This document shows positions 53,852-61,986 of a stretch of 64,000 bases of DNA, piece by piece. Both the position numbers and the translations under genes were made by a program. The DNA lies in the NCBI RefSeq assembly GCF_023277745.1, contig NZ_CP086322.1, forward strand, positions 1,178,001-1,242,000. Reading direction: 5' to 3'. The notes beneath the pieces are model-generated. The model was not told the origin of the DNA and did no database searches. It saw only the letters and a program-made list of their open reading frames with translations. This stretch comes from Streptomyces halobius (GTDB lineage Bacteria > Actinomycetota > Actinomycetes > Streptomycetales > Streptomycetaceae). Position 1 is the first letter of the stretch. The number at the start of each line of letters is the position of its first letter.

Positions 53852-54406
53852 ATGGAGAACGAGGAGCGGGAGTCGGCACCGATATCGGGCGGTGTCGAGC
53901 TGGCCTATCTGCCGACCCGGGCCGACATGGCCGAGGCGCTGCACGCACGGTCTGGTTCCCCCGCACCCTGGTGGCGTCTTCCATTGATCGCCGGGCTGAT
54001 CACGGCGGCCGTTCTCGTGGTTCTCCTGATGCTCGCGGCACCCAAGGGCGTGACCGTGCTGGTGGCCGCAGTCCTGTGCCCAGTGCTCGGGAGCCTCGTG
54101 GGCGGGTGGGTGAACCAGCTGTACCGAGTGCGACAGATGACCAGGTACGCGCGTTCCCAGGGCGAGTACACCATGCGGGCGGACGACGACGGCATACACG
54201 CCGCCACGGCACTTGTGGAGCTCACGATCCCGTGGGCGTCGTTCCGCCACTACATCGAGACGGCGAGCCTCTTCATACTGGTCATCGACGACACGGTGGG
54301 CGGAATGGCCCTGCTGCCGAAGCGCGGACTGCGCGACGGAGCGGACATCGACGGGATACGTGCAGTCGTCTCGCGGCATCTCGCACCGCGTCCGTCCAGC
54401 GGCTGA
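53852..54406 (+). CDS. YcxB-like membrane protein, transposon cargo
   Basis: 184 residues from ATG 53852; weak ribosome site (AGGA). Residues about 45-90 hold two transmembrane helices (LPLIAGLITAAVLVVLLMLA, VTVLVAAVLCPVLGSLVGGW). The C-terminal part has the YcxB pattern IPWASFRHYIETASLFILVI, GGMALLPKRGL. YcxB proteins are uncharacterised and bind neither a known ligand nor a known partner. It lies inside the Tn7-like element between two insertion sequences. Confidence 0.65.
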   Translation: MENEERESAPISGGVELAYLPTRADMAEALHARSGSPAPWWRLPLIAGLITAAVLVVLLMLAAPKGVTVLVAAVLCPVLGSLVGGWVNQLYRVRQMTRYARSQGEYTMRADDDGIHAATALVELTIPWASFRHYIETASLFILVIDDTVGGMALLPKRGLRDGADIDGIRAVVSRHLAPRPSSG

Positions 54407-54517
54407 TCAGGCGGCGACACCCCGCGTCAGCCCGGGTGCTTGGACTCCGGGCCCTACCCCTTGATCGTGGACACCCTGATCATTGGATCGTGAAGGTCCA
54501 TAGGACAGGAGTTCCCG

Positions 54518-54805
54518 TTGGGGATATCGAAGTATTCGCCTGAGTTCCGGGCCGATGCCGTCGCGCTGTACCACGCCAGCCCGGGTGGGACGTACGCGTC
54601 GGTGGCCAAGGACGTGGGTGTCAATCACGAGACGCTGCGCACGTGGGTGCGGGACGCCGAGCAGGCCACCCGGCCCGGGGCGGTGGAGGCCACCGCGATG
54701 GAGAAGGAGAACCGGCAGCTGCGGGCGCGGGTGAAGGAACTCGAGCTCGAGCGGGAGATCCTGCGGAGGGCCGCGAAGTATTTTGCGGCCGAGACCAGCT
54801 GGTGA
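54518..54805 (+). CDS. IS3-family OrfA (DNA-binding part of transposase)
   Basis: 95 residues from TTG with GGAG upstream. Helix-turn-helix (YSPEFRADAVALYHASPGGT, VGVNHETLRTWVRDAE) and a leucine-zipper helix (KENRQLRARVKELELEREIL). It overlaps OrfB, which is in the -1 frame, so a fused transposase can arise by frameshifting. Confidence 0.85.
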   Translation: MGISKYSPEFRADAVALYHASPGGTYASVAKDVGVNHETLRTWVRDAEQATRPGAVEATAMEKENRQLRARVKELELEREILRRAAKYFAAETSW

Positions 54806-55698
54806 GCAGCCGCTTCCAGTTCGTCGACGATCACCGTGGCGCCTTCGGCGTCAAGCGGCTGTGCCGGATGCTGAAGGTCTCGCGTTCCGGCTTCTACCGG
54901 CACCTGGCCGGCGCGCAAGCGCGGGCCGACCGGGCACGGGGCGATGCCGAGCTCGCCGAGCGGATCACCGAAGTCCACCAGGAGTCCGACGGCACCTACG
55001 GGGCCCCGCGCGTCACCGCCGAGCTCCGGGACGGCGGCGAGCGGGTCAATCACAAGCGGGTGGAACGCGTCATGCGGAAGTTCAACATCATCGGGTTCCA
55101 CCTGCGCAAGAAGGTCCGCACCACCATCCCCGAGCCCTCCGCAACGCCGGTGCCGGACCTCTTGCAGCGCGACTTCACCGCGACCACACCGAACACCCGC
55201 TACGTGGGCGACATAACCTACCTCCCTGTGGGCAACGGTCAATTTCTGTATCTGGCAACGGTGTTGGACCTGTGCTCGAAACGGCTGGCGGGCTGGTCGA
55301 TCGCCGACCACATGCGCACGGAACTGGTCACCGACGCGCTCAAGGCCGCGGCCGCGGCCCGGGGTGCCGACGGCCTGCGCGGGGCAACCTTCCACAGCGA
55401 CAACGGGGCGCAATACGTCTCGAAGGAGTTCGCCCAGGTCTGCAGCAAGCTCGGCGTGATCAGATCGCGCGGCGCGGTCGGCACGAGCGCGGACAACGCC
55501 GCCGCGGAATCCCTGAACGCGACCATGAAACGCGAGACGCTCCAGGGGAGAAAACGGTGGAACGGGGCCCGTGAGGCCCGGCTCGCAGTCTTCCGATGGG
55601 CGACTCGCTACAACACCCGCCGACGGCACTCCCGCCTCGGCCAGATCAGCCCGATCACTTACGAACAGCGATCAACTACGCTGGCCACCGCCGCATGA
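54802..55698 (+). CDS. IS3-family OrfB (DDE transposase)
   Basis: 298 residues from GTG 54802, which overlaps the OrfA stop (GTGA). HTH_21 region YGAPRVTAELRDGGERVNHK, then the DDE core: RYVGDITYLPVG (first Asp), FHSDNGAQYVSKEFAQVC (second Asp), and ADNAAAESLNATMKRE (Glu). All catalytic residues are present, so it may be active. Confidence 0.9.
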   Translation: MSSRFQFVDDHRGAFGVKRLCRMLKVSRSGFYRHLAGAQARADRARGDAELAERITEVHQESDGTYGAPRVTAELRDGGERVNHKRVERVMRKFNIIGFHLRKKVRTTIPEPSATPVPDLLQRDFTATTPNTRYVGDITYLPVGNGQFLYLATVLDLCSKRLAGWSIADHMRTELVTDALKAAAAARGADGLRGATFHSDNGAQYVSKEFAQVCSKLGVIRSRGAVGTSADNAAAESLNATMKRETLQGRKRWNGAREARLAVFRWATRYNTRRRHSRLGQISPITYEQRSTTLATAA

Positions 55699-55721
55699 CA
55701 ACCGGTGTCCACGATCAAGGG

Positions 55722-55917
55722 TGAAGCCCCTCCCGCCGACCTGGAGCCGACTGGGCTCTGTCCAGTTCTAGACAACACATTGTCAGCTGCGGTTGCGGAT
55801 CATGCTCTCTCATTACCCCAACGGCGCACAGGAGTGACACCCGCATTCCGTTAGGAGTTCTAAGGGGACACGGGGCTGCTCGGCTCAGCCCGTTCCTACC
55901 CCGAGACTGTGAGTCTG
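55722..55917. other. Right part of the Tn7-like element, no gene
   Basis: 196 bases between the IS3 end and the right-end repeats. Contains GTCCAGTTCTAGACAAC-type scraps; no open frame with support. Confidence 0.4.
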
Positions 55918-55998
55918 TCTCAACGAACCCAGTCCATGCGTCTCACCCAACCGAGTCCACACACGTCAGCGGCATGCGGACGACTAACTTCGTTGAGA
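55918..55998. repeat. Three 18-base transposase-site repeats, right end
   Basis: TCTCAACGAACCCAGTCC at 55918, TCTCACCCAACCGAGTCC at 55941, and the inverted terminal copy at 55981-55998 (complement TCTCAACGAAGTTAGTCG). The two inner copies point the same way as those of the left end, which is unlike Tn7, where right-end sites all follow the terminal one. Confidence 0.75.
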
Positions 55999-56005
55999 CA
56001 GGACA

Positions 56006-56010
56006 GGGAC
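56006..56010 (+). repeat. 5-bp target duplication GGGAC, right copy
   Basis: Matches 52146-52150 directly outside the other end of the Tn7-like element. Confidence 0.8.
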
Positions 56011-56093
56011 TCGTGCGGTTGACACACCGCAGGCAGTGCACAAGCACCGCCGGACAGGACCGCGCGTGACGATCCAGAGACCAGGGTGACCTG

Positions 56094-56462
56094 ATGGACA
56101 CAATGAGCGTCAACGTGGCAACCGTCCGTTCCGCGGTATCCATTGCCGGCGTACGCCAAAGCGCCCGGGATTTCCTCGAAGACCTGGTGCCGCCGGCGAG
56201 CGCGGCTGAGGCTGCCGACACCGGGGTCCTTGTTGTCTCGGAGCTCGTCACCAACGCCCTGCGCCACGGCGGCGCCTGCACCCTGGACCTCACCGCGCAC
56301 CCGGAGAGCATCGAGGTGGCCGTACATGACCGGAGCCTGCAGGCTCCGCGCATGCGCGCCCCCGACCTGAACGGCGGCACCGCAGGCTTCGGCTGGCCCG
56401 GCCCCGGGTCGCTTCGCCGCGGAATGCCAGCCACCCACGGCTGGTCACAGGTCCTTTGGTGA
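56094..56462 (+). CDS. RsbW-like ATP-binding protein, altered C-terminus
   Basis: 122 residues; ATG with GGGTGACCTG. HATPase_c_2 fold: VSELVTNALRHGGACTLDL is the N box, VAVHDRSLQAPRMRAPDL the G1 box, then GGTAGFGWP. The last 20 residues (GPGSLRRGMPATHG) do not fit the family, which continues MVxxLA. So the 3' end was probably replaced when the YedK remnant was joined. Such proteins in Streptomyces are anti-sigma-type kinases; this one may be inactive. Confidence 0.65.
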   Translation: MDTMSVNVATVRSAVSIAGVRQSARDFLEDLVPPASAAEAADTGVLVVSELVTNALRHGGACTLDLTAHPESIEVAVHDRSLQAPRMRAPDLNGGTAGFGWPGPGSLRRGMPATHGWSQVLW

Positions 56463-56528
56463 CGCCGAATGAGGACCAGGGGTGGAATCACGTGAGAACT
56501 CGCAGCTCCCCGTGGTGAGAAGTAGCAC

Positions 56529-56794
56529 CGCGACGGTCTCCACCCTCGCATTGATCATCTTCGCGCCGATGCTCAGGCTCCTTGCCCACGACGGCACCAG
56601 ACCCCAGCGCAGTGGTCGGAGCTGCCGCGTGACCTCGCCGGTATCGCGTTCGACGCGTTCGAGCACCGACCACACATCATTGGTCGGGCCACATTCCAGC
56701 TCGGATCCAGCGCCTGGTCGGGGGTCCAGCGCGTGACGTCGAACAGGTCGACCAGATCCTGCGGACAGCGGGTGGAGACATATCGGCCGCACAT
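56529..56794 (-). pseudogene. YedK/HMCES-type (SRAP) protein, frameshifted and truncated
   Basis: ATG 56794 starts MCGRYVSTRCPQDLVDLF with the catalytic Cys2. A shift near 56690-56700 is needed to go on to VWSVLERVERDTGEV, LRPLRWGLVPSWARSLSIGA and KMINARVETVA. The C-terminal half, with the His needed for DNA-protein crosslink release, is gone. Non-functional. Confidence 0.75.
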
Positions 56795-56878
56795 GCCCCC
56801 ACGCTGCCAGCCACCGGTCGGCACCCGTGACTCCGCCCGCCGTACAAGGGCGCCACCCCGTCCTGAGGGGGTTGGGTC

Positions 56879-57457
56879 TCAGCCTCTGTACTGCGGCTGG
56901 GCGAGCCCGGCCGGGTCGATCTCGAAGGGGAACGGCTCCTTGATGCGGGTCACGGTGCCCGACAGGGCGGTCGCCGTTTCGACGTACCGGCCGCCGTCCA
57001 GCTCGCTGACGATCAGGCGCGGGGCCGGGTCGAACTCCAGGCGCCAGTAGTGCGGGACCGCTGCCTCGGCGTAGAGCAGGGGCTTGAGCTTGCGGTCCAT
57101 GGTCTTGTTGCCGGGTGAGACGAGCTCGACGACCAGCTGCACGGCATCGGCGTCGATGCTGACGCCGTCCTCGGCGGTCGCGCCCGCGTCGGCGACGACG
57201 ATGTCCGGCACGACCAGGCCGGACGGCAGGAGGACGTTGATGGCCTCCAGCACTTCCACCGGAGCGCGGGCAGCACGGGCGGCCGCGTCCAGAGCGACGT
57301 GGAGCCGGAAGCTGGCGCGCTGGTGGCGCAGGCCTGGGGCGGGGGACATCACGAGTGACTCCCCCAGCAGTTCGTAGCGGACGGTCCGGTCTTCGGGCAG
57401 GGCCAGGACGTCCTGGACGGTCCAGGGCCCGTGGTGCGTAAAGCTGGCAACGCTCAT
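56879..57457 (-). CDS. Uma2-family (DUF820) putative endonuclease
   Basis: 192 residues. PD-(D/E)xK-like fold: RYELLGESLVMSPAPGLRHQ, LPSGLVVPDIVVADAG (Asp), VQLVVELVSPGNKTMDRKLK (Glu and Lys), YAEAAVPHYWRLE. Widespread in Streptomyces; proposed nuclease, activity unproven. The 3' end of this gene is echoed at 47408-47443, next to the other copy of the 302-base repeat. Confidence 0.85.
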   Translation of the reverse strand: MSVASFTHHGPWTVQDVLALPEDRTVRYELLGESLVMSPAPGLRHQRASFRLHVALDAAARAARAPVEVLEAINVLLPSGLVVPDIVVADAGATAEDGVSIDADAVQLVVELVSPGNKTMDRKLKPLLYAEAAVPHYWRLEFDPAPRLIVSELDGGRYVETATALSGTVTRIKEPFPFEIDPAGLAQPQYRG

Positions 57458-57622
57458 CCCTTCACCTCCATCACGTACTGACAGTCTGGCCTGCCACGAC
57501 GGCCAGTGTCTCCTGTCCCACCTCCGGCATTCCCGTTGGCGGCTTCCCAGCCCCCGGCAGAGCTACGACCGCCACCCGAGGGCCAGGGCGAAGCGCCTCT
57601 GATCGGCGCGCAGCTGAGCGCA
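57458..57622. other. Short spacer between Uma2 and repeat copy 2
   Basis: No supported gene. It includes the Uma2 ribosome site and promoter region. Confidence 0.3.
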
Positions 57623-57925
57623 GACAGGAGCGAGGTGAGGGCCTTCGAGCTGCTCCCGGACACACTCGCCGAGCTGTTCACCGAGGCCTGGCGGCTGGTC
57701 CGCAAGAGGAGAGGCCGACGGCCTGACCCGCGGCGGTGTGGGCTGGTTACGCTTGCGGACGGGGCTTCACGCCGGGCCTGGTGAAGAAGCGCAGGTCCCG
57801 TTATCCCGCCGTGCGCGATTAGAGAATCCCGAGCTCGGTGTCGGGGCGGCACAGGACGCATGGATCGACGCCCTCGGTGAGGGCGCGCATGGCCTGATCC
57901 CGGCTGACGGGGCGACCGCGACGGC
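57623..57925. repeat. 303-base direct repeat, copy 2
   Basis: Partner of 47443-47744. In this copy the DUF6233 gene on the minus strand continues beyond the repeat, so this is the fuller locus. A plus-strand decayed frame (LLPDTLAELFTEAWRLVRKR, and in another frame GFTPGLVKKRRSRYPAVRD) is carried in both copies. Confidence 0.9.
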
Positions 57926-58145
57926 CAGCGCTTCGGCAGCCGCCTACGTGTACAGCGATGGGGTGCGCCCCGTGCCCGATGCTGAGCTGCACAACCCAAT
58001 CCGGCGGCGGTGGCGGTGTGGCCCGCGCCTGCTGCGCGGCGCGCTGCTCGGCGACGCTGATCTGCTCCCGGACGCGTTCGAGGCTGATTTCGAGCCACGT
58101 CTCCAGGACACGGAGGCGACTCACATCCGGCGGTAGGTCGTTCAC
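57819..58145 (-). CDS. DUF6233 protein
   Basis: 108 residues from GTG 58145 with GGAGG seven bases upstream. Typical Streptomyces DUF6233: NDLPPDVSRLRVLETWLEIS, a charged coiled-coil, PPPDWVVQLSIG, AIAVHVGGCRSAG, and CVLCRPDTELGIL at the end with a Cys pair. Function unknown. Its last 36 codons lie inside the direct repeat and are repeated at 47.6 kb. Confidence 0.8.
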   Translation of the reverse strand: MNDLPPDVSRLRVLETWLEISLERVREQISVAEQRAAQQARATPPPPPDWVVQLSIGHGAHPIAVHVGGCRSAGRRGRPVSRDQAMRALTEGVDPCVLCRPDTELGIL

Positions 58146-58517
58146 AAAACGACCTCCACCTTCGGCGCGCCGACAGCGAGGGGCAGCCGACTCGTCCATC
58201 GCTACGCCGCGGGCTCTTCCGGTGATCGGCGCCGTGGTGCTGCCCTCGGAGCAGCAGCATTCGCTGCAACAGCAGGGCCTCGGGCTGCAGGACGCTGCAC
58301 CGGCCGCGGCTGCACGGCGAGGCCGGCCTTGCTACCCGTGCAGCAGCCGTGTGCCGCGTGGCCGGCCCGCGCCGACGGCTCTGCTGACATCTGAGAGTCT
58401 CACGTCGCACTCCGTCGACCTGGGAAAACGGGGTGTGTGCCTCACAGCAGCAGCGGTTACAGGACGGTGCCGTGCAAGGCGTGGCGGTCACCGTAACGGC
58501 GTAGCGGCAAGCGTCGT
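58146..58517. other. Gap, CTG/CAG-rich
   Basis: No gene supported. Several CAGCAG runs occur (near 58250, 58340 and 58447). On the minus strand short frames are Cys- and Leu-rich as a result. Loosely similar in composition to the ACTGC-rich region at 51.4 kb. Confidence 0.35.
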
Positions 58518-59189
58518 TCAGGAGTCCGGCGGTACGGCCTCCGGGTCGCTCTGCGGGGCGTAGGTCTTCATTGCGGTGTCTGTCATGAGTGCCGAGATCC
58601 GGCGCCATTCCTGGTGTTGGACTTCGGCAATCCGGAGCCATTGCTCGGCTCGGTAGCTGTCCAGTGCTTGCCCGGCGACGTCACGCTGGTGTTCTTGGGC
58701 GTCCTGAGCGGCACGAGTGACGTCCTGGACGGTCATCCCGGTGGCTTGCGCCTGGACCCGGGCGCGGTGGAAGCGAGCGGTGCCGGGGGCGATGCGGACG
58801 GGCTCTTCGAGGGGGCGCAGCCAGACGGCGGGCAGCGCGGTGTAGGTGACGGTGGCGTCGAGGATGGCCTCGTTGCCGTCGGTGTCGGTGATGAAGCCGT
58901 CGATCTCGTACGCGGGGCCGGCGGGGAGCTCCAGGAGCTCGGCCTGCTCTGCAGTGAGGCGCAGGGTGGCCCGGTTGGTGGTGAGGGCCTCGTAGCCGTC
59001 GACTGTGGCGGCTTCGGGGGCGATGTCGGTGACGGTGATGTCGAAGCGGTCGCCGCGGCGCTGGTGCAGCCGCATGTCGGCGGCGAACCCCGTGCGGGTG
59101 CGGGGATGGCGGGTGCGGAGGGCCGGCGGCAGACGCTGCGGGACCTTCACCTGGTAGGTCTCGCCGATCCGAATGTCCTGGACACGCAT
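58518..59189 (-). CDS. Uncharacterised protein (223 aa)
   Basis: ATG with AGGAGGCCCGC. Residues 1-130 are mostly beta strand (IRIGETYQVKVPQRLPPALR, RFDITVTDIAPEAATVDGYE, DATVTYTALPAVWLRPLEEP). The rest is helical and charged (VQDVTRAAQDAQEHQRDVAG, WLRIAEVQHQEWRRI). No family recognised; it looks like a plasmid-type gene. The frame is well formed and the ribosome site strong, so the gene is probably real. Confidence 0.6.
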   Translation of the reverse strand: MRVQDIRIGETYQVKVPQRLPPALRTRHPRTRTGFAADMRLHQRRGDRFDITVTDIAPEAATVDGYEALTTNRATLRLTAEQAELLELPAGPAYEIDGFITDTDGNEAILDATVTYTALPAVWLRPLEEPVRIAPGTARFHRARVQAQATGMTVQDVTRAAQDAQEHQRDVAGQALDSYRAEQWLRIAEVQHQEWRRISALMTDTAMKTYAPQSDPEAVPPDS

Positions 59190-59606
59190 GCGGGCCTCCT
59201 GAGCCCCCCTCCAGTCTCCTGCAGGCCGTTCTGGGCGTCATCGCGCGAACCTGCGCGGCGTCCAACGGCGGCCGGGCTGGTTCGGCGATGACGCCCTGGT
59301 CCTCGTCGTGCTCGCTCACCCTCCATCGTGCCCGGCGTCGGTGGGCCGGACCGGAGTCGCGCGGGGTGGTACGGAGGTCGACCCTACGACGTGCGTGGGA
59401 GACGGGCGGGGCTACAAGGCAGAGCTGGTCTTGAGGAGGGAGGAGTCCCGCACCAGGAAGATCAACCTGTGGTTCGCGCCCGGCCTCCGCGACGGCGCGA
59501 GTCCGAAGCCGCACAAGGCGAAACGACTGGATTCGCTTGGTTCCGACGTGATCCGACTGGCGCCATCGAGCCCTGCAATGGATGGCCCCTCTGCCCCCTC
59601 GGACGC
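59190..59606. other. Gap with a small remnant
   Basis: Near 59410-59520 (+) one frame reads RREESRTRKINLWFAPGLRD, then SPKPH, like the start of a cupin-like plasmid protein. It then decays. No start or full domain. Confidence 0.35.
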
Positions 59607-61139
59607 TCATTCACCCCAGGCTTCGGCGTCGCTCTTACCGTGACCGTATCGGGCGAGGGCTTCTCTCAGCGCGGCCCGCTGCTGGTCCGTCATCGGCCCG
59701 AGGACACAGACAGGGACCATCTTATTGCGGACGAGTGCCGCTCCCAGGAACGGCCACCCTGCCGTATGGTCTACAGCCAAGCGCCAATTACCCTTCGTGA
59801 ACTTGACGTGGAGTCCGGCGCTGCACCGATAGAGGCCGCCCGTGTCCTTTCCGACGACGTCGTCGATGGCGAACGTCTGTATCTGGTCCCATCGGTATTC
59901 ACGCCGGTCGGGGCCGTGGGTGGTCCTGATGCCCGGCGGCCCGATCTGCAGGGACCAGGCAGTCTTGTTGAACCTCACGACGAGAAGGGATAGGAGCGCA
60001 AAAACTCCGATGAGGCCGAACACCGCACTCCACAACTCGTCAGGCACCGTGATGAAGAAGCCCACGAGCGCCACAGCCAACGCGGCCGTCGAGCACTTGA
60101 CCAAGATGACTGGTCGACTGTTGGCGTAGGCAGACAGGGGCTCTTTTCCCGTCCATGAGATGGTGAACGGGCCGTTCGAGCCGGACGGTTGCTGCGTTCC
60201 GTCCAGCGGGAGCGTACCTGGTGGAGGCGGCTGCACCGCCGTGGTCTGCCGGTCCGAATGTGGGGGGACCCTGCTCGGCTCGGCGGTTGTGGGGATGCGG
60301 TCGAGTTGTCTCAGTGCCTGGGAAAGGCTGGCCGCATTCGGGTACCGCTTGTCGGGGTCTTTGTGCAGCAGGGTGAGCACGAGGTCGTCCCAGGCGGATG
60401 GGACGCTCGTGGAGACCGAGCTGGGGGCGGGTGGCTCCTGGGTGAGGTGTGCCGAGAGGTAGCCCACGGTGTCGGGAGCCTGGAACGGAAGCCGGCCTGT
60501 AATCAGCTCATAGAGGAGGCAGCCGAGCGCGTACAGGTCGCTGCGCGGTTCCGGGAAGCCACGTGCCTGTTCGGGGGCCATGTACGGGGGTGTGCCCAGG
60601 ATGAAGCCGGTCTGGGTGAGGCGGTCCGCGGTCGCGTAGGGGTCGGCCGCCCGCGCGACGCCGAAATCGAGGACCTTCACGGCCCCGGACGGCGTGATGA
60701 GGATGTTGGAGGGCTTGATGTCCCGGTGCATGACTCCGGCCTCGTGCGCGTCGGCCAGGGCGTCACATATCTGCGCGCCCCAACGGGCCGCGTCCGGCAG
60801 GGTGACAGCGCCGCGGGGGCGCAGCTTCGTGTCCAGGCCCTCGCCTCGGACCAGCTCCATCACCAGAAACGGAACCCTGTTGTCCGCCGTGCCGGTCTCA
60901 CCGAGGTCGTGGATGGTCACGATATTGGGGTGCTGCAGCTGGGCGGTGATCCGTGCCTCGCGAAGGAACCGGTCGCGTGCCTCGTCGCCGCGGCTTCCGC
61001 TGCCGGTAAGCAGGGAGATCACCTTGACTGCGACGGGTCGACCCAGTGTCTCGTCCTGCGCCTCCCATACGTGCCCCATTCCGCCCTCGCCGATCTGTCG
61101 CACCAACCGGTAACGGCCCCCGAGGAGCTGGTCTCGCAC
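59607..61139 (-). CDS. Hanks-type Ser/Thr protein kinase
   Basis: 510 residues. Kinase domain at 1-275: glycine loop IGEGGMGHVWEAQ, Lys in VAVKVI, catalytic HRDIKPSNILI, DFG in VLDFGVARA, and APEQARG. A Pro/Gln-rich link follows to about 320, then two transmembrane helices near 345-395 (STAALAVALVGFFI, LWSAVFGLIGVFALLSLLVV). A C-terminal PH-like or bPH2-type beta domain contains a DQIQTFAIDD strand. Membrane-bound regulator; its target is unknown. Confidence 0.9.
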   Translation of the reverse strand: MRDQLLGGRYRLVRQIGEGGMGHVWEAQDETLGRPVAVKVISLLTGSGSRGDEARDRFLREARITAQLQHPNIVTIHDLGETGTADNRVPFLVMELVRGEGLDTKLRPRGAVTLPDAARWGAQICDALADAHEAGVMHRDIKPSNILITPSGAVKVLDFGVARAADPYATADRLTQTGFILGTPPYMAPEQARGFPEPRSDLYALGCLLYELITGRLPFQAPDTVGYLSAHLTQEPPAPSSVSTSVPSAWDDLVLTLLHKDPDKRYPNAASLSQALRQLDRIPTTAEPSRVPPHSDRQTTAVQPPPPGTLPLDGTQQPSGSNGPFTISWTGKEPLSAYANSRPVILVKCSTAALAVALVGFFITVPDELWSAVFGLIGVFALLSLLVVRFNKTAWSLQIGPPGIRTTHGPDRREYRWDQIQTFAIDDVVGKDTGGLYRCSAGLHVKFTKGNWRLAVDHTAGWPFLGAALVRNKMVPVCVLGPMTDQQRAALREALARYGHGKSDAEAWGE

Positions 61140-61242
61140 TGTCCGCCTCCCCCGTTTCGATCAACTCCGCCTACCGCCGGCGAACCGGCACCCCGGGATC
61201 ATGACGCGACCGCGAGCGCAGCGCACGATACGCAGTACCGTG
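61140..61242. promoter_or_regulatory. Upstream region of the Ser/Thr kinase
   Basis: About 100 bases between the kinase start and the small gene. The kinase promoter must lie here or further right; no clear boxes seen. Confidence 0.3.
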
Positions 61243-61380
61243 TCAAACGGCAGAGGTGTTCGCCAAGAAGGCCCGAGCGTCCAGAATCTCCGCCTCACCG
61301 ACCACCCGGTCGTCGATACGGAACCGCTCCTGTCGCTGCTCCTTGTCGCGCCGCGGCTTCCTCACCTTGAACCGTCCCAT
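61243..61380 (-). CDS. Small basic protein (45 aa)
   Basis: ATG with GGAGGGGG upstream. Very basic N-terminus (MGRFKVRKPRRDKEQRQERF) followed by a short amphipathic part (DDRVVGEAEILDARAFLA). No domain recognised. The strong ribosome site supports it; it may be read through into the kinase gene. Confidence 0.45.
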   Translation of the reverse strand: MGRFKVRKPRRDKEQRQERFRIDDRVVGEAEILDARAFLANTSAV

Positions 61381-61620
61381 CGCGGGTCCCCCTCCATATG
61401 TGGTCGGCCCAGCCTCAGACAGGCGACGGCAACGGCACAAGAGCGCCTCGCGCCATCCCGCCCGCCTCCGGCGCGGTACCACCGCGAGTGCTACGGGCAC
61501 CGCGTGATGGCCACCGCGCTGGCCAGGTCGGTCCTACGTGTGAGCCACCTGAGCCGACGCGAGCACAGCGGATACGGCCCACCGGTACCCGCCAGCACCT
61601 CGGCAGGGGATAATCGCTCC

Positions 61621-61986
61621 ATGGCCTCGCAGTCCTCCCCCACCGCCGCACCGTCCGCCACGGACGTGCTGCGCCAGCGGTACGCCGACCGCCTGCCTGC
61701 CTCCCTCGACGACCTCACCGGCCCTACCCACGGCCGCGTCGAGCTGCCGCTGCACATCGCCTGGTCCGGCCTGCGCACCTACAACCTGGACCAGCCACGC
61801 CAGCGCATGAGCTACTACCGCACCGCACTGGCCGAAGGGCAGCGCGACGACCTGACCGCGCTGCTCAACAAAGGCATGCTGGTCTCGCTGTGGCCAGTGC
61901 TGCGCACGCTGGTCAGCCGGCACATCCGAGAGGTGTGGGAAGCGGCCTTCCCCGCTCTGGCCAGCAGGACCTCCGCAGCCGCGTGA
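61621..61986 (+). CDS. Small protein upstream of the AbiEii-like gene (possible AbiEi-type partner)
   Basis: 121 residues from ATG 61621; weak ribosome site. Middle part LTGPTHGRVELPLHIAWSGL, RTYNLDQPRQRMSYYRTAL, LNKGMLVSLWPVLRTLV. Its stop overlaps the start of the nucleotidyltransferase gene (GTGA), the typical layout of an AbiE toxin-antitoxin pair, though this protein does not resemble the classic AbiEi winged helix. Function inferred from position only. Confidence 0.6.
   Translation: MASQSSPTAAPSATDVLRQRYADRLPASLDDLTGPTHGRVELPLHIAWSGLRTYNLDQPRQRMSYYRTALAEGQRDDLTALLNKGMLVSLWPVLRTLVSRHIREVWEAAFPALASRTSAAA

Larger units (their letters stand above)
54458..55721 (+). mobile_element. IS3-family insertion sequence, complete (1264 bp)
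   Basis: Perfect 18-bp terminal inverted repeats: CCCTTGATCGTGGACACC at 54458-54475 and its complement at 55704-55721. Two overlapping genes in the -1 arrangement lie inside. No clear target duplication was found. It lies within the Tn7-like element. Confidence 0.9.
52151..56005 (+). mobile_element. Tn7-like transposon, decayed (3855 bp)
   Basis: Bounded by TGTCC at the left and GGACA at the right. The 25-base ends share TGTCC, GTCTCA, a central AA and AGTCG in inverted orientation. The element is flanked by GGGAC on both sides. Contents: three 18-base repeats, tnsA, a 27-codon tnsB stub, an IS5 remnant, a ycxB-like gene, a complete IS3-family element and three further 18-base repeats at the right. 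No tnsB core, tnsC/tniB or tniQ remains, so it can move only with proteins supplied in trans. Confidence 0.8.
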
